The position numbers and the translations under genes are program-made. A stretch of 31,908 nucleotides of DNA from a virus. Position 1 is the first letter of the stretch, and each line of letters starts with the position of its first letter. The stretch covers positions 1-31,908 of the IMG/VR virus record IMGVR_UViG_3300035670_000877. The stretch is one strand, 5' to 3'. Below are positions 8,664-15,918 of this stretch, piece by piece. The notes under the pieces were generated by a model. It was given only the letters and a program-made list of their open reading frames with translations, ran no database searches and was not told the DNA's origin.

Positions 8664-9394
8664 CTGTTTTTGATTTGGTTTTGTACAACAGCGAAGACGA
8701 TGTGTTGGAGTGCAGGTTGTGGGAGTTGGCTGATGCTGTCGATGTGATGGTTGTGTTGGAGGGCGATAGGACGTTCACTGGCAAACCTAAGGTCAAGGCT
8801 CCTCGGGAACGATTCAAGCGGTGGGGTGATTTGATTCATTGGGTTGACTACAGCACCCCCTTCTTTCCGAACGCTTGGGATGTTGAGGCTGCCACTAGGA
8901 ACAAACTTCTTGAGGTGGCTGATGGTTTGGGTTGCCAGCCGTCTGATGTTGTAACGGTTTGCGATGTGGATGAGATTTGGTCACCTTCGATGGTTGCCGA
9001 TTTTGTTGCTGAGCCTTGTGGGGTAATGATGCGGCATTTGGCGATGTCGGTTCATTGGGAGTTGCCGTTTGAGTTGACTTGTGTTGGGGGGCCACGCAGC
9101 GCAGTTGGTGAATCGGCGCAAGGGTTTAGGGCGAATCGCACCCAGTATCGGACGCTGTATGGGGGTTGGCATGTGGCTTGGATGGGTGGGGAGGAATGGT
9201 GCGCCAACAAGATCAGAGCGTTCAGCCATCAGGAACTCAACAAGGGCGATGTTGATGAGGCGATGGCGAAGTGTTATCGGGAGGGCGTGTTCGTTCATGG
9301 GGAGCGATACAACGAGGTGGAAATCACTGATGATTGGCCGTTGTGGATTCGGGCTGGATTCGCACCGGACTCCTGGTATCGGAAGCGCGCATGA
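8660..9394 (+). CDS. Glycosyltransferase, GT17-like
   Basis: A 244-residue protein. The N-terminus (FDLVLYNSEDDVLECRLWEL, 4-23) followed by VVLEGDRTFTGKPK (31-44) resembles the GT17 family, whose best-known member adds N-acetylglucosamine to N-glycans; bacterial and phage members are of unknown specificity. CDVDEIW at residues 101-107 is the probable metal-binding DXD-type motif. The rest (FELT, GGWHVAWMGG near 160-180) matches the family's usual continuation. ATG 8660 overlaps the preceding stop in an ATGA junction; an in-frame ATG at 8624 would add 12 residues but lies deeper inside the previous gene. I am fairly confident of the family, not of donor or acceptor. Confidence 0.8.
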   Translation: MTVFDLVLYNSEDDVLECRLWELADAVDVMVVLEGDRTFTGKPKVKAPRERFKRWGDLIHWVDYSTPFFPNAWDVEAATRNKLLEVADGLGCQPSDVVTVCDVDEIWSPSMVADFVAEPCGVMMRHLAMSVHWELPFELTCVGGPRSAVGESAQGFRANRTQYRTLYGGWHVAWMGGEEWCANKIRAFSHQELNKGDVDEAMAKCYREGVFVHGERYNEVEITDDWPLWIRAGFAPDSWYRKRA

Positions 9395-10290
9395 TCGTTG
9401 TCATCGCTCCTGCCCATGCTGTTACTGGTGGCCCTGAGGCGTTGCATCAGTTGGTTCACACAGCGAACAGGTTGAAGCCTGGATCGGCTGCAATCTGTTA
9501 TTACCCGTTCACGGAGCCTGCGCCGGTGCCGGAACCTTATCGGGTGTACAACACCCCCGTGATACGAGTGGATGCGATACCTAGTGAGGCTCGGATAGTT
9601 TTGCCTGAGATATGGCCGGAGATGGCGCATTGGTTTAAACAGCGCTCCGCACTGTGGTGGCTGTCAGTTGACAACTACGGCACACACGGACAACGCGACC
9701 TCTCAGCCATTGACCTGCACTTGTTTCAATCGGACTACGCGGCACGACACGGACGAGAGTTGGGGTTGCCTGGTCAAATGCTCACCGACTATCTCAATCC
9801 TCGGTTCATGGAACTAGACGGAACAATTGACCTATCGCACAAAGATCGCTGCGTTGCCGTCAACCCAGCCAAAGGCAGGCCACTCCTAGAGCAGTTCAAA
9901 CGGCAGAACCCTGATATTGAGGTGCGCGAGATGCGCGGCTTGGATCGGGAGGGCGTGATTGGGGTGCTGGCTTCTTCGATGGTGTACATAGATTTTGGGC
10001 ATCATCCAGGTCGGGACAGGCCACCACGCGAGGCAGCTATGGCGAAATGTGTGGTGTTCTCCAACAATCAGGGTTCAGCAAAACTGTGGGGCGATATGTG
10101 CATCCCCAATCACTTCAAGTTTGATTGGCTGGACGGGTTGGGCGACAGGGTGCGCGAGGTGTTTGATTCTCGTGAATCATTGTTGGCAAACTTTGATTGC
10201 CAACGCGAGTATCGGGCATGGATTCGTGACGCTGAACGCAACTTCGCTGATGAGGTCTGGGAGTTGCTGGCGTGGGCTGGGTTAGGATAG
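9391..10290 (+). CDS. Glycosyltransferase-like protein
   Basis: A 299-residue protein closing the sugar cassette. The start ATG 9391 overlaps the previous TGA (ATGA). The N-terminus (MIVVIAPAHAVTGGPEALHQL) looks like the first strand, glycine loop and helix of a GT-B Rossmann domain. A second Rossmann-like half begins around residue 155 (CVAVNPAKG), and VYIDFGHHPGRDRPPREAAM (198-217) sits where GT-B enzymes bind the nucleotide sugar. I do not recognise the family, and the EX7E motif is absent, so it could use a different mechanism or serve as a partner subunit. Context with three other transferases supports a role in glycan building. Confidence 0.68.
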   Translation: MIVVIAPAHAVTGGPEALHQLVHTANRLKPGSAAICYYPFTEPAPVPEPYRVYNTPVIRVDAIPSEARIVLPEIWPEMAHWFKQRSALWWLSVDNYGTHGQRDLSAIDLHLFQSDYAARHGRELGLPGQMLTDYLNPRFMELDGTIDLSHKDRCVAVNPAKGRPLLEQFKRQNPDIEVREMRGLDREGVIGVLASSMVYIDFGHHPGRDRPPREAAMAKCVVFSNNQGSAKLWGDMCIPNHFKFDWLDGLGDRVREVFDSRESLLANFDCQREYRAWIRDAERNFADEVWELLAWAGLG

Positions 10291-10297
10291 AGAGGTC

Positions 10298-10918
10298 ATG
10301 ACGACAAATTACGCGACCACAAATCAGATCAAGGCGGCGCTTCGCATCGGAACAGCCGACACGATTGATGACGACTTGATTGACAATTGTGCTGGGGCTG
10401 CGTCACGCCTCATTGATGGCTACTGCAACCGAAAGTTCTGGACTACTGGCACAGCAGAAACACGCACCTATACGGCAGGCAACGAGTTTGTTTGCCAGAT
10501 TGATGACATCGCTGGGACTGCGATCACGTTGAAAACGTCCACGCTTGGTGACGGCAACTTTGATGTGACTTGGACGATAGCGGATTACCAGTTGGAACCG
10601 TTGAACGGAAACCTTGATGGTCTGGTGTGGGCGTATGACCGCATTCGTGCCATTGGTGATTATCTGTTCCCAACATTGAATGCGAATTATGGTGAGCAGG
10701 CTTTGGTGCAGTTGACTGCTGTGTTTGGGTGGCCTTCAGTGCCATCACCTGTGACGCAGGCAACAATCATTCAGGCGTCACGCATTTTCAAACGCTACGA
10801 CTCGCCTTTGGGTGTTGCTGGTTTCGGTGACTTGGGTGCGATCCGTGTGTCACGTTTTCTTGATCCTGATGTTGCTCAGTTGGTTGAGCCGTATCGTCGT
10901 ATGCGGATGTTCGCGTGA
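10298..10918 (+). CDS. Head-tail connector (adaptor) protein
   Basis: A 206-residue protein with the layout of HK97 gp6-type or SPP1 gp15-type adaptors. The N-terminal helical half contains TTNQIKAALRI and DDDLIDNCAGAASRLIDGYC (about residues 8-48), the usual opening of this family. It is followed by FWTTGTAETRTYTAG and beta strands, and ends in a helix with LVEPYRRMRMFA. Such proteins dock under the portal and extend the DNA channel. It starts 7 bases after the glycosyltransferase cassette and overlaps the next gene by four bases (GTGA), resuming the structural operon. Confidence 0.82.
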   Translation: MTTNYATTNQIKAALRIGTADTIDDDLIDNCAGAASRLIDGYCNRKFWTTGTAETRTYTAGNEFVCQIDDIAGTAITLKTSTLGDGNFDVTWTIADYQLEPLNGNLDGLVWAYDRIRAIGDYLFPTLNANYGEQALVQLTAVFGWPSVPSPVTQATIIQASRIFKRYDSPLGVAGFGDLGAIRVSRFLDPDVAQLVEPYRRMRMFA

Positions 10919-11328
10919 GCGCGGAAACAACTGTCACCGAAATCAAGCAAGGTCTAGCTGACAGACTTGCAACGGTTTCTGGGTTGCGTTCGTATGCTCA
11001 GCAACCGGACAATGTGAACGCTCCGTTTGCTTGGCCGATGTTGGAATCAATCACATATAACGGCGCGATGGGGGGTGGGCTGGTCGTTCATACTTTTCAG
11101 GTGTCGGTTGTGGTGGGTCGGGCTGCGGAGCGCACAGCCCAAACCCAGTTGGACGGCTATCTGTCCTACAAGGGGGCGACCTCTATCCGTCAGGCGATAG
11201 AGGGCGATAAGACGTTGGGTGGCAAGGTGCAGAATCTTATTGTGGAATCAGCCACCAACATCACGACCGTTGATGCCAATGACACGACGTATCTCATGGT
11301 TGACTTTCGTGTTGTGGTGTATTCTTGA
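10915..11328 (+). CDS. Tail terminator / neck protein (putative)
   Basis: A 137-residue protein starting with GTG that overlaps the previous stop (GTGA). It has an N-terminal helix (VTEIKQGLADRLATVSGLRSY cut at about residues 7-27), then alternating strands with FQVSVVVGRAAERTAQ near residues 61-76 and a final strand MVDFRVVVYS. This helix-plus-sheet order resembles tail terminators such as lambda gpU or the HK97 neck protein that stops tail growth and joins head to tail. Position immediately upstream of the tail tube gene supports that role. The sequence alone does not separate terminator from head completion protein. Confidence 0.65.
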   Translation: MSAETTVTEIKQGLADRLATVSGLRSYAQQPDNVNAPFAWPMLESITYNGAMGGGLVVHTFQVSVVVGRAAERTAQTQLDGYLSYKGATSIRQAIEGDKTLGGKVQNLIVESATNITTVDANDTTYLMVDFRVVVYS

Positions 11329-11331
11329 GCG

Positions 11332-11502
11332 ATGGCTAAATATCTGGTGACGACCTTCCCTGTCAGCGGTGTGCAACCTGGCGGAATCGTAGACGGCAAG
11401 GATGTCCTGGATGTAGATTTGCTGTTGTCGGCTGGCTTGATTGCCCCGATACAAGAACCGAAATCATCTAAGTCGACCGACAAGGAAAAGGAAATCAACT
11501 AA
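11332..11502 (+). CDS. Small neck-region protein, unknown function
   Basis: A 56-residue protein between the tail terminator candidate and the tail tube. Its core reads YLVTTFPVSGVQPGGIVDG then DVLDVDLLLSAGLIAPI, followed by a charged tail (KSSKSTDKEKEIN). The core looks like a small beta motif followed by a helix ending in AGLI, a pattern I associate with short phage structural proteins, but I cannot name a family. ATG 11332 is 3 bases after the preceding stop, and its TAA overlaps the next ATG (TAATG). The tight junctions on both sides are the main evidence that it is translated. Confidence 0.6.
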   Translation: MAKYLVTTFPVSGVQPGGIVDGKDVLDVDLLLSAGLIAPIQEPKSSKSTDKEKEIN

Positions 11503-11909
11503 TGGCGAAGCAAGTTCTCACCGATGTCAATGTGACCCTGAACGGTGTTGACATTTCTACGTCGGTTGCAAGCATTACACTCACCACTTCTGCTGCTGAG
11601 GTGCCGACCACTGCGTTCGGTTCCACTTCAATCACCCGTGTTTCGGGTTTGATTGATAACAGCGTAACGATGGACATGCACCAGCAGTACAGCGCGATTG
11701 ATGCGCTTGTGTTGCCTTTGGTGGGTTCAACGGCTGTGCAGATGGTTGTGAAGCCGAACGGCACCGCTGCCGCTTCGTCGGCAAATCCGTCGTACACGTT
11801 TGATGTTCTCTGCACCAACTGGACTCCGGTTGCTGGTGCAGTTGGTGAACTTGCAACAGCGTCGGTCACTTGGCCGATCTCTGGCGCAATCACTGTCGCT
11901 CGCGCATAA
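11502..11909 (+). CDS. Major tail (tube) protein
   Basis: A 135-residue, mostly beta-strand protein. The opening VTLNGVDISTSVASITLTTS (10-29), the central DMHQQYSAIDALVLPLVG (58-75), and the closing VLCTNWTPVAGAVGELATAS then VTWPISG are the pattern of short siphovirus tube proteins, which assemble as stacked hexamers around the tape measure. The position directly before the frameshifted chaperone and upstream of the tape measure gene is the classical one. AAGGAAAAGGAA lies before ATG 11502. It is short compared with lambda gpV (about 250 residues) because it lacks the C-terminal Ig domain. Confidence 0.82.
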   Translation: MAKQVLTDVNVTLNGVDISTSVASITLTTSAAEVPTTAFGSTSITRVSGLIDNSVTMDMHQQYSAIDALVLPLVGSTAVQMVVKPNGTAAASSANPSYTFDVLCTNWTPVAGAVGELATASVTWPISGAITVARA

Positions 11910-11942
11910 CTTCATCTCAACCCTTACCTGCGGAGGTAATAA

Positions 11943-12233
11943 ATGAAAATCGCACTTGACATCGTTAGTGCATTAGATGGCAAAGAACGCACAACTGTTG
12001 CTGCGTTCCCCGACTTCATCGCGTTTGAAAACAAGTACAGTCGAAGCGTCGCCAAGTTTGAAATGGAAATGACGTTGACTGACTTGGCATTTTTGGCGTG
12101 GCATTCGGAGCATCGTCAGAAGAAAACGGGTCTTGATTTTGATTCGTGGATTGGCGAAGTTGAATCGTTGTCTGTGGGGAACGCTGATGAAGCGGTGATC
12201 GCCCCTTTGGAGAGCAGTCAGCACACTGGTTGA
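11943..12233 (+). CDS. Tail assembly chaperone, unshifted product (G type)
   Basis: The 96-residue product made when ribosomes do not shift. It begins MKIALDIVSALDGKERTTVA, has a helical middle (LTDLAFLAWHSEHRQ, 45-59) and ends ESSQHTG after the slippery site. GGAGGT at 11932-11937 is a good ribosome binding site. In siphoviruses the short form is made in large excess over the shifted form, and the ratio matters for tail assembly. Nothing else in the 0 frame follows the stop. Confidence 0.87.
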   Translation: MKIALDIVSALDGKERTTVAAFPDFIAFENKYSRSVAKFEMEMTLTDLAFLAWHSEHRQKKTGLDFDSWIGEVESLSVGNADEAVIAPLESSQHTG

Positions 12234-12352
12234 TCGCATATCTGTCTTGCGAGACAGGCATTGCGCCTTCGGTGTTGCTGGCTGAAACGCCACGCATGTT
12301 GTACACGATGGTTGGATACTTGCGGTGGAGAGCCGTCCACATGGGCAAGTAG
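11943..12352 (+). CDS. Tail assembly chaperone, -1 frameshift product (G-T type)
   Basis: The predicted long chaperone of 136 residues: 89 residues in the first frame, then a -1 shift at CCCTTTG (12203-12209) and 47 residues from the overlapping frame (GEQSAHWLIAYLSCETGIAP through the end RAVHMGK). The extension has no start codon of its own in a sensible place and looks like the C-terminal part of other tail chaperones (a W.IA.L..TGI pattern). In lambda the equivalent gpG-T binds both the tape measure and the tube protein and is absent from the virion. Gene position between tube and tape measure, plus the exact heptamer, make this a confident call. Confidence 0.88.
12203..12209 (+). promoter_or_regulatory. 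Programmed -1 frameshift slippery site
   Basis: CCCTTTG fits X XXY YYZ exactly, read C CCT TTG in the 0 frame of the chaperone gene. After slipping, the two tRNAs sit on CCC and TTT. The 0 frame stops 22 bases further on, while the -1 frame stays open to the TAG at 12350-12352. Confidence 0.88.
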
Positions 12353-12361
12353 TGTCGGAGT

Positions 12362-12931
12362 ATGTTCAACGGCGTTCCTGAAGGAATCAACAAAGACCCT
12401 GCGATTGTTGGTCGCGCTGGAAGCGCCAAAATCATTCCGAGGAATGGTGTCTATATTGAGGGGTTGTGGGAGCTGTTGCGCGATTTGCAAAAGGCTGACG
12501 ACAGTTTCAACACCGAGATGCGCAAGGCTTCAATTGAGGTTGCCAAAGGAATGACGCAGAACGCTCGTCGGGCTGCTTCAACCGTGCAACATAATCGGCA
12601 GGCGTTGGAAGCGGCGCATGGTTTGGTTGCCCGTTCGGATCGTGTGCCTTCGATCAGGTTGGATCAGCGGATGCGGTTTAAGTCTGTGAACAATGGGAAG
12701 GTGCGTGGTTCTCGGAATCGAATGGTGAACCGTAAGGTGTATATGAAGGATGTGTTTTTTGGTGCTGAGTTCGGTGGTCAGCGCAGTCCTAGAACCCAGC
12801 AGTTCCCTCCGCATAGGGGCAAGCAGGGATATTTCTTTTGGCCTACGGTGCGCGGAATGCGTAACGAAATAGCCGAACAGTACCTAGATGCGATTGAGCA
12901 GGTCATGGAAAAGTTGGGGTTCAAGGGATAG
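12362..12931 (+). CDS. HK97 gp10-like / minor structural protein (putative)
   Basis: A 189-residue protein. A helical N-terminal half (GLWELLRDLQKADDSFNTEM then KASIEVAKGMTQNARRAAS, about 34-73) is followed by a loop and a C-terminal part with DVFFGAEFGGQRSPRTQQFP (130-149), HRGKQGYFFWPTVR and a last helix. The FGAEFG...RT.QFP..RG..GYFF.P pattern is one I associate with gp10-like neck or minor tail proteins of siphoviruses. Such genes normally sit between the connector and the tail terminator; here it follows the chaperone. It starts 9 bases after the shifted chaperone stop, with GGAG very close to the ATG, so translation may depend on coupling. Confidence 0.6.
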   Translation: MFNGVPEGINKDPAIVGRAGSAKIIPRNGVYIEGLWELLRDLQKADDSFNTEMRKASIEVAKGMTQNARRAASTVQHNRQALEAAHGLVARSDRVPSIRLDQRMRFKSVNNGKVRGSRNRMVNRKVYMKDVFFGAEFGGQRSPRTQQFPPHRGKQGYFFWPTVRGMRNEIAEQYLDAIEQVMEKLGFKG

Positions 12932-12977
12932 TTGGTTTGCCCTGGCTGGTGGGCTAGGGTGGGCTGGAGGAGGGGTC

Positions 12978-13697
12978 ATGGCTGTTGTATTCAAATCTGT
13001 GAAGGCAATTCATCCACGCCGGATTGCTTCTGATTGGGTTGGGTTGAGGGAACTGTTGTCGTTCCATGAGGAGAACCCGTGCAAGCAGGATGGGGCGTTG
13101 TGGTCGCCTGTGGAGTATCACGCTGGTACGACCCGAGGGAACAAGAACGTGAGGTTTGTTGAGGCGCTTGTGGTGGACATGGACGGTTCCAATTTTGAGA
13201 ACTGTCGGTTGGATGGGTTGGAATGGTTTGCGTATTCCACTTATTCGCACAGGTTGGATGATCCTCACTATCACCTTGTTTTGCCGTTGAAGGAGCGTGT
13301 GCCTGCTGGGTTGTGGCGAGCGGTTTGGCAGGAGTTGGTTGTGAGGTTGCGGTTGCCTGCTGATCCTGCGACGAAAGACCCTGCACGGTTGTTCTATTTG
13401 CCTCAACATGCGCCGGATCAGCCGTTTGAGTTCCATGAGGGTTCGGGTCGCTTGTTGGATGTGGATTGGGATTGGGATGAGATTCATGCACCGTTTGAGA
13501 TAACTGATCGGCGTGACAGGTCTAAGCCTCGCCAGTCTCGGTTGCCTGATGATGCGTTGGTGTTCGCTGTGTGTAGTGACGAGTGGTGGGATCGTGGTGA
13601 TGCTTCGCGGTTTGGTGGGTTGACTGGGGGCGCGTTGTATCGTGAGGCGTTGCGCCAGTTTCGTGAACTCAGGTATGGGGTTTCTGTGACTGAGTAG
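12978..13697 (+). CDS. Stand-alone archaeo-eukaryotic primase-like domain protein
   Basis: A 239-residue protein lying between tail genes. It carries the three AEP primase signatures in order: VVDMDG (Asp67 and Asp69, the metal-binding pair), AYSTYSH followed by HYHLVLPLKE (His91, with His97 and His99 nearby), and KDPARLFYLP (Asp134, Arg137) as the third acidic motif. This matches AEP domains at the front of phage and plasmid primase-helicases, but here there is no helicase and the C-terminus (residues 165-239) is unrelated tail. ATG 12978 follows GGAGGAGGGG; upstream ATG 12888 lies inside the previous gene. It might prime DNA or be a nucleotidyltransferase adapted to another job; the location gives no hint. 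Family call moderately sure, function open. Confidence 0.62.
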   Translation: MAVVFKSVKAIHPRRIASDWVGLRELLSFHEENPCKQDGALWSPVEYHAGTTRGNKNVRFVEALVVDMDGSNFENCRLDGLEWFAYSTYSHRLDDPHYHLVLPLKERVPAGLWRAVWQELVVRLRLPADPATKDPARLFYLPQHAPDQPFEFHEGSGRLLDVDWDWDEIHAPFEITDRRDRSKPRQSRLPDDALVFAVCSDEWWDRGDASRFGGLTGGALYREALRQFRELRYGVSVTE

Positions 13698-13707
13698 AAT
13701 CGGGGGA

Positions 13708-15918
13708 ATGGCTGTCGGTGCGCGCACGTTTGTTGTCAGGATTCTTGCTGACTCCAAAGAGGCGATTGCTGGGCTGAAGAAGGTTGGCAGTGAAGCCAAC
13801 AAGATCGGTGCCGACATGGACAAGGGCATCGGGTCTGTGTTGAAGGGGTTGATGCCGTCGTTCAAGACGTTGGCGATTGCTGGGACGGCTGCGTTTGGTG
13901 CGCTGTCGGCGTTCACTTACAAATCGGTGCAGGCTGCGATTGATGCGCAAGCGGAACAGAACCGTTTGCGCCAGATTTTGTTGAACACTGTTGGCGCTAC
14001 CGATGCACAGATTGAGTCTTTGAATAAGCAAGCGAAGGCGTTGCAGGATGTTGGTGTTGTGTCGGCTGGCACGACTTCGGTGGTGCAGGCACAGTTGGCG
14101 ACGTTCGACCTGTCTGTTGCGACGATTGAACGGTTGACTCCTGCGATTTTGGATTATGTGACAGCGGAGAAGGGTGCAACTGCTTCGTCTGAAGATTTCA
14201 AGGCAATGACAAACGGATTGGCTCAAGCATTGCAAGGAAATTTCGGTTCGCTGACTCGTACTGGTTTCGTGTTGGATGAGACGACAAAGAAAACGATTGC
14301 GTCTGGTACTGAAACTGAACGCGCTGCCGCACTCGTTGATGTTCTGAATTCAACGTATGAGGGTTTCAATGCGACGTTGCGTGACACCACCGAGGGTCGA
14401 CTTCAGGTGTTGCGCAACGGTTTCCAAGATGTACAAGAAGAAATTGGGAAGGCGTTGTTGCCGGTGCTGGACAGGTTGTTGGATTATTTCAACAACAAAA
14501 TCATGCCAGTCATTTTGAACGAGGTCATTCCAGGGTTCCAAATGTTCATTGAGAAACTTGGAAGCGACGGGTTGGGTGTTGCGATCACTTACGGCATCGC
14601 GGCGATGGGGCGTTTGGGTATTGCGACGATCAATGCGTTGGAGGCTGCGTCGTTTGCTGCGCTGTCGTTTGTTCGTGATCTTGCTTCGGTGGGTGAGAAG
14701 ATCGGCATGATTGGCACGTTGATTGGTGCGTTGAGTGGTGGTTTATTGGCTCCGCTGTCTGCTGGGGTTGGTATCGGGTTGGGTGAGTTGGAAACCGAGA
14801 TTGACAAACGGCTGGAAAACATTGGTTCTGATTTTGACAACTGGCGCGAGCGCATCACTGCAGCTGAGTTGGAGATTGGAAACTTGTCAAAGTCTCAACG
14901 GGTGTTGTCTGCGGAGTCTGGTCGGTACACCAAAATTGCTGAGTCGATGGGGTTGGAGGTTGCGCGATTTGATAAGAAATCTAACAGCGCTTCAGACACA
15001 ACAAAGAAGTTGAGTGGTTCTGTGAAGGATGGCAAGGATGCGTTGACGAAGTACACGGATGCGATGAAGGCTGCGAACAGGGCGCAGGATGCCTATGACA
15101 AGTCAACGAAGTCGCTGAACAAATCACAAGAATCGTTGACTGAGGCGAATGCGAATCTGGCTGATGCACAACGCAAGTTCAATCAGGCGGTGGCTGGGTA
15201 TGGTGCGGATTCGCAGCAGGCTAAGGATGCGCAGAGGGCGTTGGATCAGGCGCAGCGTGGGGTTGAGCGCGCTGGTTATCGGGTTGAGGAGTCGGTGTTT
15301 GCGATTGCTGATGCGGAGCGTGAGTTGGCTGAGGTTCGGGCGAAGCCTGGTGTGTCGGCTCAGGATGTGCGTGAGGCGGAGATTCGTTTGGCTGAGGCGA
15401 AGTTGTCTGCTGCTGATGCTACGGATAGCCAGTTTGAGGCGACACAAACTTTGACGCAGGCGCAAGCCATTTTGAATGAGGTTGTAAATGGGGCAATTAA
15501 GGGTTCCGAAACATATGAGCGTTTGGCGAAGGATGTTGCTGAGGCTGAGCGTCGGAAGGCTGATGCGTTTGATGCGGTGACTGAGGCGATTAAACGTCAG
15601 GAGGAGGCGTTGGCGGCGTTGCAGGAGGCGATTAAGAAAACGCAGGGGTTTGGTGGTCGACCTGGGTTTGCTTCAACGGTTCCGAATCCGATTGGTGGTT
15701 TGGTTGGCGGCATTGGTGATTCGTCCACACGGTTCACAGCTGGCTCGTTTGCTGAGGCGCACAATGCTGCGTTCCCTGGCACGGTGAACGTGACGGTGAA
15801 CGCCGGCATCGGAACATCTGGTGTGCAGGTCGGTCAGGAAATCAATGATTATTTGACACAGTACAACCGTTTGAACGGTGGAAGCTTCGACCGTTACGGC
15901 AATATCGGGATCGGATAA
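13708..15918 (+). CDS. Tail tape measure protein
   Basis: The longest gene of the window (736 residues), which sets tail length and is ejected with the DNA. The N-terminus (VRILADSKEAIAGLKKVG, 10-27) is typical of tape measures. Hydrophobic segments occur near residues 45-75 (TLAIAGTAAFGALSAFTY) and 325-360 (IGMIGTLIGALSGGLLAPLS), as expected for a protein that may reach the host membrane. Residues about 440-650 are a long Ala/Gln/Glu/Lys coiled coil with repeated EA and DAQ steps. At about 0.15 nm per residue, the family rule of thumb, the tail would be near 110 nm. The C-terminus becomes Gly-rich and ends DRYGNIGIG. The stop overlaps the next ATG. Confidence 0.93.
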   Translation: MAVGARTFVVRILADSKEAIAGLKKVGSEANKIGADMDKGIGSVLKGLMPSFKTLAIAGTAAFGALSAFTYKSVQAAIDAQAEQNRLRQILLNTVGATDAQIESLNKQAKALQDVGVVSAGTTSVVQAQLATFDLSVATIERLTPAILDYVTAEKGATASSEDFKAMTNGLAQALQGNFGSLTRTGFVLDETTKKTIASGTETERAAALVDVLNSTYEGFNATLRDTTEGRLQVLRNGFQDVQEEIGKALLPVLDRLLDYFNNKIMPVILNEVIPGFQMFIEKLGSDGLGVAITYGIAAMGRLGIATINALEAASFAALSFVRDLASVGEKIGMIGTLIGALSGGLLAPLSAGVGIGLGELETEIDKRLENIGSDFDNWRERITAAELEIGNLSKSQRVLSAESGRYTKIAESMGLEVARFDKKSNSASDTTKKLSGSVKDGKDALTKYTDAMKAANRAQDAYDKSTKSLNKSQESLTEANANLADAQRKFNQAVAGYGADSQQAKDAQRALDQAQRGVERAGYRVEESVFAIADAERELAEVRAKPGVSAQDVREAEIRLAEAKLSAADATDSQFEATQTLTQAQAILNEVVNGAIKGSETYERLAKDVAEAERRKADAFDAVTEAIKRQEEALAALQEAIKKTQGFGGRPGFASTVPNPIGGLVGGIGDSSTRFTAGSFAEAHNAAFPGTVNVTVNAGIGTSGVQVGQEINDYLTQYNRLNGGSFDRYGNIGIG

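Noticed and set aside
13695-13700. TAGAAT before the tape measure gene (and again at 17249-17254 before fibre copy 1) as phage promoters
   Set aside because: The hexamer is expected several times by chance at this length, overlaps a stop codon at 13695, and neither site has a fitting -35.
12954-13916. 320-codon minus-strand frame across the AEP-like gene and the tape measure start
   Set aside because: The + strand proteins carry motifs and good start sites; the minus frame has none.
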